Shown piece by piece: positions 29,529-38,669 of a DNA stretch of 64,000 nt. The position numbers were made by a program, and so were the translations under genes. Source of the DNA: Coxiellaceae bacterium (lineage in GTDB: Bacteria > Pseudomonadota > Gammaproteobacteria > Comchoanobacterales > Comchoanobacteraceae); assembly GCA_902603055.1 (NCBI GenBank), contig CACKTD010000002.1, positions 62,001-126,000 of the forward strand, in the 5' to 3' direction. The stretch's first letter is position 1; each line of letters opens with the position of its first letter. The notes under the pieces were generated by a model that saw only the letters and a list, made by a program, of their open reading frames with translations, made no database searches and was not told the origin of the DNA.

Positions 29529-30425
29529 ATGAAAAGTTTTTTACAATCCCAAGTGAGTTTCAATGATTGGAGACAATCCTTTACTTCACTTCAAATTAAA
29601 CCAAAAGCCATGGATTTCCAAAATCACCAAATCAGCTACTATTGGCTTAATGGAAATCATCCAGAAACAATCATGTTGGTACATGGTTTAACAGCTAGTA
29701 AACATTGGTGGGACTTTTGTTTACCTCAACTTGCACAAAGTGCCAATGTACTTGCAATTGATCTTCTTGGTATGGGTCGAAGTGATCATTTTGATAGTTA
29801 TGATACGACACTTTATATTGAGTCAATCCAGGCACTGATTAAGTATATTGGACTGAAAAAGATTCATCTCGTTACACATAGTTTCGGTTCTTTTTTAGGC
29901 GCAGCATTTATCTCAAAGTATGCACATTTATGTCATTCATTTACATGTATTGATTTAGATTTATATATTTATAATCAAAATAACTATAGTGTTCAGACTA
30001 CAAAAAAATTAAAACGTAAGGTGTATTCATCTAAACATGAAATTTGCAGTCGTTTTCGTTTGATTCCATCAGGAACTACGATTTCGAATCCAGAGTGGTT
30101 CCATTATTTAGCAACTAATAGTATTACCAAAGTGGAGGGCGGTTGGAGCTGGAGTTTTGATCCAAACGTATATCATCAGTCGTATGATTTCGATATTAAG
30201 TTGTTTGAACAATCTTTAAAAAAGTATGAGTTGCCAAGCTTATTAATCGTTGGTGAAAAGTCTGAATTATTTCAAATAGATGTTGCTAAGTCACATTGGG
30301 AGCAATTGGTTCCGCATAATTTAGCAGATTTTAGAGTGATTAAGGATGCGTATCATCATGTAATGCTTGATCAACCTCATTTACTTGCATTAAATGTGAT
30401 TGAGTTTGTGAAAAAGAATTCCTAA
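29529..30425 (+). CDS. Alpha/beta hydrolase
   Basis: The 298-residue protein has the alpha/beta hydrolase fold. Seen are the oxyanion-hole segment MLVHGLTAS (about 49-57), the strand and turn AIDLLGMGRSDH, the nucleophile elbow THSFGS with Ser118, and the C-terminal catalytic histidine in YHHVMLDQP. The elbow differs from strict G-x-S-x-G in its first position. The substrate (ester, amide or lactone) cannot be told. An in-frame TTG at 29523 would add two residues. No Shine-Dalgarno is present. The 3' end overlaps hldD by 86 bases. Confidence 0.88.
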   Translation: MKSFLQSQVSFNDWRQSFTSLQIKPKAMDFQNHQISYYWLNGNHPETIMLVHGLTASKHWWDFCLPQLAQSANVLAIDLLGMGRSDHFDSYDTTLYIESIQALIKYIGLKKIHLVTHSFGSFLGAAFISKYAHLCHSFTCIDLDLYIYNQNNYSVQTTKKLKRKVYSSKHEICSRFRLIPSGTTISNPEWFHYLATNSITKVEGGWSWSFDPNVYHQSYDFDIKLFEQSLKKYELPSLLIVGEKSELFQIDVAKSHWEQLVPHNLADFRVIKDAYHHVMLDQPHLLALNVIEFVKKNS

Positions 30426-31302
30426 GAAGTCTCCAACCTTCTTGTACATCGATCATAGGCTCTTGGTAGCCCAGGTATTTAATTTTATCGCAATTCGCAC
30501 ATGTATGGTATTGATAACTAGATTTTAGTGATTCGGGAAAGGGAATATATTGAATATTATCTGTAATCAGTTTCGCAATGTCCAAAAAGCTCCTAGCTTG
30601 ACCTGTACCAACATTGAGAATGCCATTCACTTTGTTTTTCCATGCCCAAAATGTGATTTTTACAACATCATTCACGTGTATAAAATCTCGTTTGAAATTT
30701 TTAGAACCTTCAAATAATTTAATTTTCCCATGTTGCTTGAACTGATTGTAAAAAGTTGTAAAAGGTGAAGATTGTCCAAGTTTATGCTCTTCATTTGGAC
30801 CATATACATTAAAGTAACGTAACCCTACAACTGGAGAGCATTGCTTTTGCTGAGAAAAAATAAATCGGTCAAATTGCCATTTAGAGAAAGCATAGGGATT
30901 TAAAGGGTGTCCCAAATCGTCTTCTGAAAATGTTTCACATTGCCCATATACACTTGCAGAGCTTGCATAGATAAAAGGCACTGAATAGGTTTGACATTTT
31001 TCGTAAAGTTGTTTCGAGTAGCTGTAGTTGTAATGCATTAATCGTTTGCCATTCAACTCGGATGTACTTGAAATCGCACCAAGGTGAAAAACCACTTCAG
31101 CATTTTGAATTATTTTATCAATAGCATTAAAGTAAAATTCATCTATATCATAATAATCCGTGAATATTGCACGGTTGAGATTGTATATCTTTTGACCATT
31201 TGTTAAATCATCAATTATAGTAATTTTATTATGTCCTATTTGATTTAGGTATCGAACTAAATTACTACCGATAAATCCTGCACCACCCGTTATAAGAATC
31301 AT
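30340..31302 (-). CDS. hldD: ADP-L-glycero-D-manno-heptose 6-epimerase
   Basis: HldD epimerises ADP-D-glycero-D-manno-heptose for the LPS inner core. The 320-residue extended SDR protein starts with the NAD(P)-binding MILITGGAGFIGSNL, has the SSASVYG and NPYAFSK segments containing the Tyr-x3-Lys pair, and KRDFIHVNDV, typical of this epimerase. I chose the ATG at 31302 over a TTG four codons upstream because GAGGTG lies just before it. The last ~25 residues run over the end of the convergent hydrolase gene and are unusual for the family. Confidence 0.92.
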   Translation of the reverse strand: MILITGGAGFIGSNLVRYLNQIGHNKITIIDDLTNGQKIYNLNRAIFTDYYDIDEFYFNAIDKIIQNAEVVFHLGAISSTSELNGKRLMHYNYSYSKQLYEKCQTYSVPFIYASSASVYGQCETFSEDDLGHPLNPYAFSKWQFDRFIFSQQKQCSPVVGLRYFNVYGPNEEHKLGQSSPFTTFYNQFKQHGKIKLFEGSKNFKRDFIHVNDVVKITFWAWKNKVNGILNVGTGQARSFLDIAKLITDNIQYIPFPESLKSSYQYHTCANCDKIKYLGYQEPMIDVQEGWRLLRNSFSQTQSHLMQVNEVDQALHDDTHP

Positions 31303-31350
31303 AATACACCTCAATTAATCAAATAGATTTAGAATTATTCTCACAGATGT

Positions 31351-31356
31351 TATACT
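31351..31356 (+). promoter_or_regulatory. -10 box upstream of rluB
   Basis: TATACT (5/6 to consensus) at 31351-31356 with TTTAGA at 31328-31333 (17-base spacer) predicts a start only a few bases before the rluB ATG at 31367, which has no Shine-Dalgarno. Confidence 0.35.
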
Positions 31357-31366
31357 TATTTACAAT

Positions 31367-32038
31367 ATGAAAAAACATAAAGTACAAAAAATAATAGCCA
31401 TGTCTGGGCTATGCTCAAGAAGAAAAGCAGAGGAGTACATATTAAAAAAAATGGTAATAATTAATGATCGTATAGCTGAAATAGGGGATGTTGCTTCTTT
31501 TGATGATATAATTAAGGTCAACCATAGAATAATCCAAATTAAAAAGGATTTTAAACGTAAAGTTTATATTTTAAATAAACGCCTGGGTGAAGTTTGTACA
31601 AGAAAAGATCCACAGGGAAGGAAGAGTGTCTTTGAAAGATTACCAAAACTTGAGTCTGGTCGTTGGGTTATGGTTGGTAGATTAGATATTAATACAAGTG
31701 GGTTGCTAATATTTACAAATGATGGAGAATATGCACATGAATTAATGCACCCAAGTTTCAATTTACAAAGAATTTATCTTGTAGAAGTTACAGGGGAAAT
31801 CAGTCCTACTTCAGTTTCAAGATTACTGAGGGGTGTAAAGTTATACGACGGTATTTCTAAATTTTCTGAAGTGAAGGTACTTAAAAAGATGGGTAACAAA
31901 ACTCAGCTTCAAGTAATAATTACCAGTGGTAAAAACAGAATTGTAAGAAGGCTTTTTAAATCTCAAGGTCTACAAGTGGTATCTCTTCATAGGATTCAGC
32001 ATGGACATTTTAAATTATCAAAATCTGAGTCCGGTTGA
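31367..32038 (+). CDS. rluB: 23S rRNA pseudouridine synthase RluB-like
   Basis: RluB makes pseudouridine at position 2605 of 23S rRNA. The 223-residue protein has an N-terminal S4 RNA-binding domain (about 4-60, with MSGLCSRRKAEEYI) and the RsuA/RluB/RluE/RluF catalytic motif GRLDINTSGLLIFTNDG, containing the catalytic aspartate, plus the RIVRRLF segment. S4 plus this motif fits the RsuA/RluB/E/F group, and the size fits RluB. The end overlaps an unrecognised gene on the other strand by 21 bases. Confidence 0.88.
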   Translation: MKKHKVQKIIAMSGLCSRRKAEEYILKKMVIINDRIAEIGDVASFDDIIKVNHRIIQIKKDFKRKVYILNKRLGEVCTRKDPQGRKSVFERLPKLESGRWVMVGRLDINTSGLLIFTNDGEYAHELMHPSFNLQRIYLVEVTGEISPTSVSRLLRGVKLYDGISKFSEVKVLKKMGNKTQLQVIITSGKNRIVRRLFKSQGLQVVSLHRIQHGHFKLSKSESG

Positions 32039-33790
32039 TGACGGATGAACTGGTGAAGTTATATCATAATTGGTATTCGTCGATGCCGTTTTAAAAAAAC
32101 CTGCTAATTTAGACCCATAATCGTTTAACGTATCTTTCTCACAAAGAAGTTTTCTAAGGTTAATTACAAAGGGATTTTTTTTTGCTTCAAATTTTTCAAA
32201 AGTAGATATTGGAACAATGTTTTGAATTTTTTTATATTTACCATATCTGTCTGGTTTTATATAGTAATCTAGTGATGTCATCTTATCTTCTTCCAAGTTT
32301 GAAAAATAATCTAAATCTAAAATTTCGATTAAAAAGCTGCGATACTTTCCTTTATTATAAAGTTTACCGTTATTTATCTCTGTTAAGAAAAATGTCTCTG
32401 TTATAAGTTCAAGAATTTTCTGGTGGGATGGATTATTACTAGCAATTGGAACATTAAAACTACATATATTAAATCCTTTTATTATTTTGTCTAATAACAG
32501 TTCAAAGTTGATTGAAGGTTGATATTCTAATAATGGATATAGATATGCCAGTCTCATTATAGTTGAGGATAAATAACTTTGTAGATTCGAATTAAATGTT
32601 TCTAAATTTTCCTTAAATTTAACATCGAGATCTTTTTCCTTGCCAGGGTTGAAACTGTTATATAAGGTGCCCAGTATTTTTTGGACAAATTGCCAATCAG
32701 GAGTAAGCTCACCTTGTGTTCTTAATAAATCATATAAAACTGGTGTAAATGCAATGTAATGATTACTATTTAAGTCATTTGTTGTAAATATATTTGTAAT
32801 TAGTTTATTCATTGTATCTTTAATAAATTCTTCTTCTGGAAGCTTGTGATCATTTAGTAATTTTTTTAGGTGTGTTTCAGGTTCATCAGAATGTATTGCA
32901 AGGTCTATACAACTAACACCAGCAATATTTGTGGTTGTCTGAAATTTCTTTACTAATATCATTAGATAAAGTATTGACTTAAAGTATTTATCAGAGGACA
33001 TCTTATAAATATTATTTTCGACTTTAAAAAAGCATGTATTGATTAATGTCATGGCACTAGTGAACTTATCTTTATACTGATTTAATTTATTTTGAATTAT
33101 AAAGAGATTAGTTTGTGTGTTTCTTGGGCCAATATAAAACGTCATGTCGTTTTGTATATTTTCCATCGCTTCTTGTAATTCAAGAGGATTGAAATCATTG
33201 TCTAAAGAACAAAGGTGGTTATCGATGCATAGTTCAATCCAACATTTTATGATAAAATCAGAGTTGCTATATTGATATAAATTTCGCTTGAGTGATTTTC
33301 GTTTAATATCTTTCTGATCTGGATCTGTTTCAGCATCTTTAATCTCTTTAATTATTTTATCGATTTGTCCTAATTGTTCTGATATTTTGGTAAATTTTTC
33401 AGGTAAATCTGATAACGATGGATAATTGCTGGTTTTTTGTACAAAATCTAAGAATATTTCTAAGTTATTTTTAATGGTATTAACGAAAAAACTATGATCG
33501 CTGGAAACTAAAAGAGTTTTCCCTCCATTGAGAAAATCCTCAACTAACGATATCAGTGGTTTATCAAGATCGGTCGTATTCTTAAAAAATTTAAATTTTT
33601 CTTGATCAATTGCATTTGCATGGAGAATTTGTTTGAATAATTCTACAACTGCACTATGATAATTATCCATACCAATTAGGGGTAGGGAAAAATCTTTAAT
33701 ATGAAATATAAGATTACCTAACCAATTTGTTTTGAAGTGAATATCACTTTTAACTCGTTCTATTAGGTTACTGTCAATTTTATTATTCAT
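32018..33790 (-). CDS. Large soluble protein of unknown function
   Basis: I do not recognise this 590-residue protein. It is rich in Lys, Asn and Leu, mostly alpha-helical in appearance, with no signal peptide, no membrane helix and no catalytic motif I can name. The C-terminus ends in a polar, Ser/Thr-rich stretch (KTASTNTNYDITSPVHPSST), a composition sometimes seen in type IV secretion substrates, though that is only suggestive. The ATG at 33790 overlaps the stop of the preceding gene as ATGA, so the two are translationally coupled. It is last in a three-gene minus-strand block of unrecognised proteins. Confidence 0.7.
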   Translation of the reverse strand: MNNKIDSNLIERVKSDIHFKTNWLGNLIFHIKDFSLPLIGMDNYHSAVVELFKQILHANAIDQEKFKFFKNTTDLDKPLISLVEDFLNGGKTLLVSSDHSFFVNTIKNNLEIFLDFVQKTSNYPSLSDLPEKFTKISEQLGQIDKIIKEIKDAETDPDQKDIKRKSLKRNLYQYSNSDFIIKCWIELCIDNHLCSLDNDFNPLELQEAMENIQNDMTFYIGPRNTQTNLFIIQNKLNQYKDKFTSAMTLINTCFFKVENNIYKMSSDKYFKSILYLMILVKKFQTTTNIAGVSCIDLAIHSDEPETHLKKLLNDHKLPEEEFIKDTMNKLITNIFTTNDLNSNHYIAFTPVLYDLLRTQGELTPDWQFVQKILGTLYNSFNPGKEKDLDVKFKENLETFNSNLQSYLSSTIMRLAYLYPLLEYQPSINFELLLDKIIKGFNICSFNVPIASNNPSHQKILELITETFFLTEINNGKLYNKGKYRSFLIEILDLDYFSNLEEDKMTSLDYYIKPDRYGKYKKIQNIVPISTFEKFEAKKNPFVINLRKLLCEKDTLNDYGSKLAGFFKTASTNTNYDITSPVHPSSTGLRF

Positions 33791-34611
33791 ACACAATCCC
33801 ATCCACCTTGTTTACTTTTTACTTTTGATGCAGTACCCTCCACAACTTCATTCTGAATAGCTACTGATGAATGAGAATTTTCTGTATTATCTTTATTTAC
33901 AATTGCATTAAGTATACTTTTTTGAATATTACGCTGATTTTTTAGGGAAATATTCTCGAATGATAAACTTAAAGCCAGCATTTTAGTTTGTGCTGCTTCT
34001 GCATCCTTATCATCTATCTTGTAATGATTATTTTTAAGAGTGTCTAAGTAATTGTTTAATCTTTTTTCAATATCTTGTTTAGAACCTTCATCACTAGCCT
34101 GAACAGTGGCGATATCTTTTTCGATTTTATAAAGATTTACTGAATTAAAAAAAAGAAAATGATATTGGGTCTGAAATACTTTCTTAAATATTGCCTGATC
34201 ATATTTGTCAAAAATATCTGTTATCCATGAATTTGAACAAAGAATACTTTGAATCCAAGAGTGGAATTCTATGCTATAAAAATGTTCCTCTAATTGATTT
34301 TTTTTAGCATATTCTCTCAATAATTTGCCGATTTTATTCCAATTTCCATTTTCAAATTCAGTTTGTTGCATCGCACAAAAAATTGATACTAAGGTCAGCA
34401 TTGGCTTTTTTGAATTGTATATTAAAAAGCGTATCATGTCCCTTTTAGTATCTAAGGTCATGGTACAAGCCATCTTTTTTTGAATGTGTGTCAAGATTAG
34501 TTCAACAACTTCTTTATTACAATCTAATTTAGTAATAATTGTCTGATTTGAATTAGTATTACGTAAAGTTACTGCTTCTCTCAATTTCATATCTCCAACA
34601 TTTCCAATCAT
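33787..34611 (-). CDS. Protein of unknown function
   Basis: A 274-residue protein I do not recognise. It appears helical with a Lys/Gln-rich central region, several Trp residues in the first half, and a polar C-terminal tail ending GGWDCV. It has no signal peptide or membrane helix. The start is uncertain: the ATG at 34611 lacks a Shine-Dalgarno, and the ATG at 34590 has GGAG only two bases upstream. It is coupled to the 590-residue gene by a four-base overlap. Confidence 0.65.
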   Translation of the reverse strand: MIGNVGDMKLREAVTLRNTNSNQTIITKLDCNKEVVELILTHIQKKMACTMTLDTKRDMIRFLIYNSKKPMLTLVSIFCAMQQTEFENGNWNKIGKLLREYAKKNQLEEHFYSIEFHSWIQSILCSNSWITDIFDKYDQAIFKKVFQTQYHFLFFNSVNLYKIEKDIATVQASDEGSKQDIEKRLNNYLDTLKNNHYKIDDKDAEAAQTKMLALSLSFENISLKNQRNIQKSILNAIVNKDNTENSHSSVAIQNEVVEGTASKVKSKQGGWDCV

Positions 34612-34700
34612 ATTAATATGAAATATTTATTGAATGCAATATAATAATTACTTTTATGTGAGATATGTCTGTAGTTTTTGTAAATTTTTATAATTTTGTT

Positions 34701-35693
34701 TTATGCTGACATCAAGTAATTTTGTGTTGTAATCGGTGTCAGGGTGTCAATCATACTACTAATTGTTTTAGATATTTTATCAAATTCCTTTTGTTCATCA
34801 GGGTCTAGTTTGAATCTAAGACTAAATATTTCTAAATTGATATTTTGAAGCATATCAAATAATGATTGTTTTATTGATTCAGGTGAATCCTCCTCTTTAA
34901 AGAGGCTTTGTTTAACAAGATCATTTGAACTAGACTTTTGATGCTTTTCAGTTTCAACGTTTTCTAAAATTTTACGAAACCCCAGCTCAGAATTTAAATC
35001 AGTAAGGAAGCTATCAAAAAGAATTCTTATCCAGGAATTAAGTTGGGTAACATAATCATTAAACGTATGAAGCATATCTATACTTTCTACATCATCAAAC
35101 TCTGTTTTATGATCATCCGGTATGGCTGAGAGAATTTTTTTCAGAAATTTAATCAAAGCGATATATTTTTGAAGGTCATGAATAATTTCATCCGTTTCTA
35201 CAGAGTCAGGCAAATGTTTTTGAATGTATTCAATATTTTGTTCATAATTTTTAAGATCAAGGGCCGTAACTTCAAAAAGATTAACATTTTTGATATTGGT
35301 TTCTAAAATTCTTAATTTTATCTTTAATTCATCATTTTTCTTAAGCTTTTTAGGTACGCGACTACTATATATGTTTGTTTTATTATGAAAATTTGTTGAT
35401 AGATAAATATAATTTCGTAATTGCTTTTTTGACATGGAGTTATAACTTAAAGCAAGCCTTTCTTGGACAAGTTGTAAGTCATATTTAAATGTACTTCCTA
35501 TATTTGAAATTTGTTTCTCAAATTCTTTAAGATCACGTTTAATGAGTTGATTGGTCCAGTATTCATTTTTCCAAAATGAAAAAGAGAAAATGAGTGTTGG
35601 ATACTGATAAAGATCACTAAAAATATGAGTCCAAGTTCTTTGCCCAGTGCTTTCATCATTAGCTTTTTTAATTAGTTCATTTATCGCTTCCAT
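34701..35693 (-). CDS. Helical protein of unknown function
   Basis: A 330-residue protein I do not recognise. It is rich in charged residues and Leu/Ile with heptad-like stretches, so it is probably a helical bundle or coiled coil; no membrane helix or catalytic motif is seen. I chose the ATG at 35693 (MEAINELI) because GAGAG lies six bases upstream; a longer reading to 35741 starts with an odd Met/Cys-rich peptide. It is the first gene of the block, about 90 bases before the 274-residue gene, and divergent from miaE. Confidence 0.65.
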   Translation of the reverse strand: MEAINELIKKANDESTGQRTWTHIFSDLYQYPTLIFSFSFWKNEYWTNQLIKRDLKEFEKQISNIGSTFKYDLQLVQERLALSYNSMSKKQLRNYIYLSTNFHNKTNIYSSRVPKKLKKNDELKIKLRILETNIKNVNLFEVTALDLKNYEQNIEYIQKHLPDSVETDEIIHDLQKYIALIKFLKKILSAIPDDHKTEFDDVESIDMLHTFNDYVTQLNSWIRILFDSFLTDLNSELGFRKILENVETEKHQKSSSNDLVKQSLFKEEDSPESIKQSLFDMLQNINLEIFSLRFKLDPDEQKEFDKISKTISSMIDTLTPITTQNYLMSA

Positions 35694-35767
35694 GCTGACT
35701 CTCATTAGTGTTATTTTAATAATAGTACACATATAGCACAATTACAGTAAATTAAGGGGAGATATAG

Positions 35768-36358
35768 TTGCATTATAGTAAAATCATTAAAGGACACACT
35801 TCCAATAAATGGATAAAAAATGCCCTAGAAAATATAAGATTAATTCTAATTGATCATGCCCAATGTGAAAAAAAAGCAGCTCAAAGCGCTTTATCTTTGA
35901 TATCAAAGTTTAAGGAACCAAAGGCCATTGACCAACTTTCGCGCCTTGTCCGCGAGGAAATGTTGCACTTTGAACAAGTATTGAAGATTATTGACCAATT
36001 TGGCTATTCATTTGAACCAATAAAGCCCTCAGGTTATGGTGCGTATTTGATGTCTTGTATTACGACTGATAATGCAAAAAGACTAAGGGATCAATTAATC
36101 ATAGCTGCAATTATCGAAGCGCGAAGTTGTGAGCGAATGGGACTACTTGCAGATTCAATTAACGATACAAAGTTACAAAATTTTTATCAAACACTTTACA
36201 AAGCAGAAATGCGACATGCTGCTTTCTATCTTGAGTTGGCTGTGGATGTATGTAATTATGATATCGAACATCGTTTAACGGAATTATCAGATTTAGAATT
36301 TAATTGGCTGGAGCGTGATTATATGCTGCCAAGATTCCATAGTTCCCATGGAGGTTAA
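35768..36358 (+). CDS. miaE: tRNA-(ms2io6A)-hydroxylase MiaE
   Basis: MiaE is a non-heme diiron monooxygenase that hydroxylates the isopentenyl group of ms2i6A at position 37 of tRNAs reading UNN codons. The 196-residue protein has the ferritin-like iron-ligand pattern: DHAQCEKKAA, REEMLHFEQ, IEARSCERMG and EMRHAAFYLEL, matching two E-x6-ExxH-type pairs. It starts at a TTG with GGGGAG upstream. The gene is two bases from the gpmI start. A miaB/miaA pair would be needed elsewhere. Confidence 0.92.
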   Translation: MHYSKIIKGHTSNKWIKNALENIRLILIDHAQCEKKAAQSALSLISKFKEPKAIDQLSRLVREEMLHFEQVLKIIDQFGYSFEPIKPSGYGAYLMSCITTDNAKRLRDQLIIAAIIEARSCERMGLLADSINDTKLQNFYQTLYKAEMRHAAFYLELAVDVCNYDIEHRLTELSDLEFNWLERDYMLPRFHSSHGG

Positions 36359-36359
36359 A

Positions 36360-37805
36360 TTGACAGAATTCAAAAAATCATTGTTACTGATTTTAGATGG
36401 TTGGGGTTATCGAAAAGAAAAGCAATATAATGCAATTGCTAACGCTAATACACCTCACTATGATTATTTGATCAAGAAATATCCTAGTAGTTTGTTATCG
36501 GCATGTGGTGAAAACGTTGGATTGCCCCGAGGCCAGTTCGGTAATTCAGAAGTAGGACATATGCATATTGGTACAGGTACCTTGATTGATCAGCTGTTTA
36601 ACCAAATCAACAAAACCATTTACTCTGGGGATTTTAAAAAAAGATTTCAATTTATTGAAAGCTGTAATGGAACTGTTCATTTAATAGGTTTAGTTTCAAA
36701 TGGAGGTGTACATAGCCATTTGTCTCATTGGGTTGAATTGTTAGAACAATATGCTGATAAACCAATTGTTTTGCATTTGTTCACCGATGGAAGAGATTGT
36801 AGTCCACAAGCTGCTTTGAAGGATTTACAAGTCTTGTTTGATGTTGTTGATTCAAACCCAAATCATCAAATAGGAAGTTTAGGAGGCCGTTTTTTTGGGA
36901 TGGATAGAGATAACCGTTGGGAAAGGACACAAAAAGCGTATGATACGATTGTTGAATCAATCACATTGACTTCAATGAATCCATCTGATTATGTGAAAAA
37001 AGCATATCAACAAGGTTTAAGCGATGAGTTCATAGAGCCTGTTTCGTTTCAAAAGATTGATATTTCTCAGGATGATATTGCCATCATGATGAATTTTAGA
37101 CCTGATCGAATGGTTCAGATTACAAGTATGCTGATGAATAAAATGCAGGTTTATACATTATCTGATTACAATTTAAAAACTGACTATATATATAAAATTG
37201 ATCCACCAACTGTCTGTTTGGGTTCAATTTTAAGTGATTTAAATTTAAAACAGTCTCGAATTGCTGAAACAGAAAAATTTCCGCATGTAACCTATTTTCT
37301 AAATGGTGGGCGACATGATCCTTATCCGGGTGAGTCTCGCTTTTTAGTACCATCTCCTGATGTTAAAACATACAACTTATGTCCTAAAATGTCGTGCGAA
37401 GAAGTCACTGAACATATCATTCAACAAATGGAATACAGTTGTGATTGTATTATTGCAAACTATGCAAATGCTGATATGGTTGGTCATACGGGAGATTATG
37501 ATGCAACTATCTCAGCAATTGAGCATATCGATAAATGTCTTCAACGTATTTATGAACATGCTGAAAAATATCAGTACGAATTACTAATATGTGCTGATCA
37601 TGGTAATGCTGAATGGATGTACAAACCCGAAAATGGAACTCAAATTACGTCGCATACATCATCCCCAGTCCCTTTTTTATATTGTGGAAATGGTAATCTA
37701 AAGCCTAGAGGTACTTTGCAGGATATTTTACCAACAATGTTGAATATCATGAATATAGCAATACCTGAACAAATAACTGGATCAAATCTTTGGAAGGAAA
37801 AATAG
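36360..37805 (+). CDS. gpmI: 2,3-bisphosphoglycerate-independent phosphoglycerate mutase
   Basis: GpmI interconverts 3- and 2-phosphoglycerate in glycolysis using two manganese ions and a catalytic serine. The 481-residue product is slightly short for the family. Seen are LLILDGWGYR at the start, the serine in GNSEVGHMHIGTG, FTDGRDCSPQA and the C-terminal metal site CADHGNAEWM with HTSSPVP. I chose the TTG at 36360 because GGAGG lies five bases upstream, directly after the miaE stop; a longer frame from 36315 runs through miaE. The SDR gene follows 61 bases downstream. Confidence 0.95.
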   Translation: MTEFKKSLLLILDGWGYRKEKQYNAIANANTPHYDYLIKKYPSSLLSACGENVGLPRGQFGNSEVGHMHIGTGTLIDQLFNQINKTIYSGDFKKRFQFIESCNGTVHLIGLVSNGGVHSHLSHWVELLEQYADKPIVLHLFTDGRDCSPQAALKDLQVLFDVVDSNPNHQIGSLGGRFFGMDRDNRWERTQKAYDTIVESITLTSMNPSDYVKKAYQQGLSDEFIEPVSFQKIDISQDDIAIMMNFRPDRMVQITSMLMNKMQVYTLSDYNLKTDYIYKIDPPTVCLGSILSDLNLKQSRIAETEKFPHVTYFLNGGRHDPYPGESRFLVPSPDVKTYNLCPKMSCEEVTEHIIQQMEYSCDCIIANYANADMVGHTGDYDATISAIEHIDKCLQRIYEHAEKYQYELLICADHGNAEWMYKPENGTQITSHTSSPVPFLYCGNGNLKPRGTLQDILPTMLNIMNIAIPEQITGSNLWKEK

Positions 37806-37866
37806 TCTTGTATTTTAAAAATGAAGGGTGTTTAATATTTAATTTTAAGAACAATGAATTGGAGGA

Positions 37867-38667
37867 ATGATGAGTTTATTAGCGGATAAAACAATATTAG
37901 TTACAGGAGCTACAAGAGGGTTTGGAAAAGCTTTTTGCGTAAAGGCTGCGTCTGAGGGAGCAAATTTAATTTTAGTATCAAAAGCAGTGCATCTCAATAA
38001 TGCTAACAAAGACACGATATTTACCATGGAAGATGATATTAAAAAAAATGGTGGTTCAGCTGTGGCAGTACAAACAGATATTCGTTACGACGATCAAGTT
38101 GAGCGTGCAGTTAATGTTGGTTTAGAACACTTTGGTCAGTTAGACGCTGTCGTGCATGCAGCAAATGTATTTAGTGCGTCATCGAGTGTTAAAACTGATA
38201 TGTCTAGTTTCGATTTAATGCATCAAATTAATTTAAGAAGTTTTTTTCTGCTAGCAAAATTTTCTGCTAACCATTTAGCAGATTCGACAAATCCACATAT
38301 ATTGTGCTTAGCTCCAAGTAACGAACATATTGATGAATGCAATTATGCCAATTCTGCATATGGTTTAAATATGCTAGGCCTTAATGCATTAGTGCGTTTA
38401 TTTTCAAAGGAGTTTGTGGATTCTAAAATTGCTGTGAATGCGCTTTGGCCAAAACAACAAATTCATGGCCTTGAGAAGGAGCTTTTTACATTTGATGATG
38501 AAAATTCTGAGCCAATGAGTCCAGGGATTCTTGCACATGCTGCATTACAGATTTTAAATCAACCTTCTAAAAGTTTTAATGGTCAGTTTTGTTTTGATCA
38601 GGATTTAATTAAGATGGATTCATCTGTTTCACTGGAAGATTTTTATCCGGAGCAGATCGTAGATTAG
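37867..38667 (+). CDS. Short-chain dehydrogenase-like protein (HSDL2-type), catalytic Lys missing
   Basis: The 266-residue protein has the SDR cofactor motif TGATRGFGKAF near 14-24 and an AAN in place of NNAG at 98-100. Its overall pattern is closest to HSDL2-like dehydrogenases. At the catalytic Tyr-x3-Lys, Tyr160 is present but the Lys is Ala164 (Y-A-N-S-A), so ordinary oxidoreductase activity is doubtful. It may bind cofactor or substrate without catalysis, or use another residue. A GGAGGA precedes the ATG. It lies three bases before ccmC. Confidence 0.8.
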   Translation: MMSLLADKTILVTGATRGFGKAFCVKAASEGANLILVSKAVHLNNANKDTIFTMEDDIKKNGGSAVAVQTDIRYDDQVERAVNVGLEHFGQLDAVVHAANVFSASSSVKTDMSSFDLMHQINLRSFFLLAKFSANHLADSTNPHILCLAPSNEHIDECNYANSAYGLNMLGLNALVRLFSKEFVDSKIAVNALWPKQQIHGLEKELFTFDDENSEPMSPGILAHAALQILNQPSKSFNGQFCFDQDLIKMDSSVSLEDFYPEQIVD

Positions 38668-38669
38668 AC

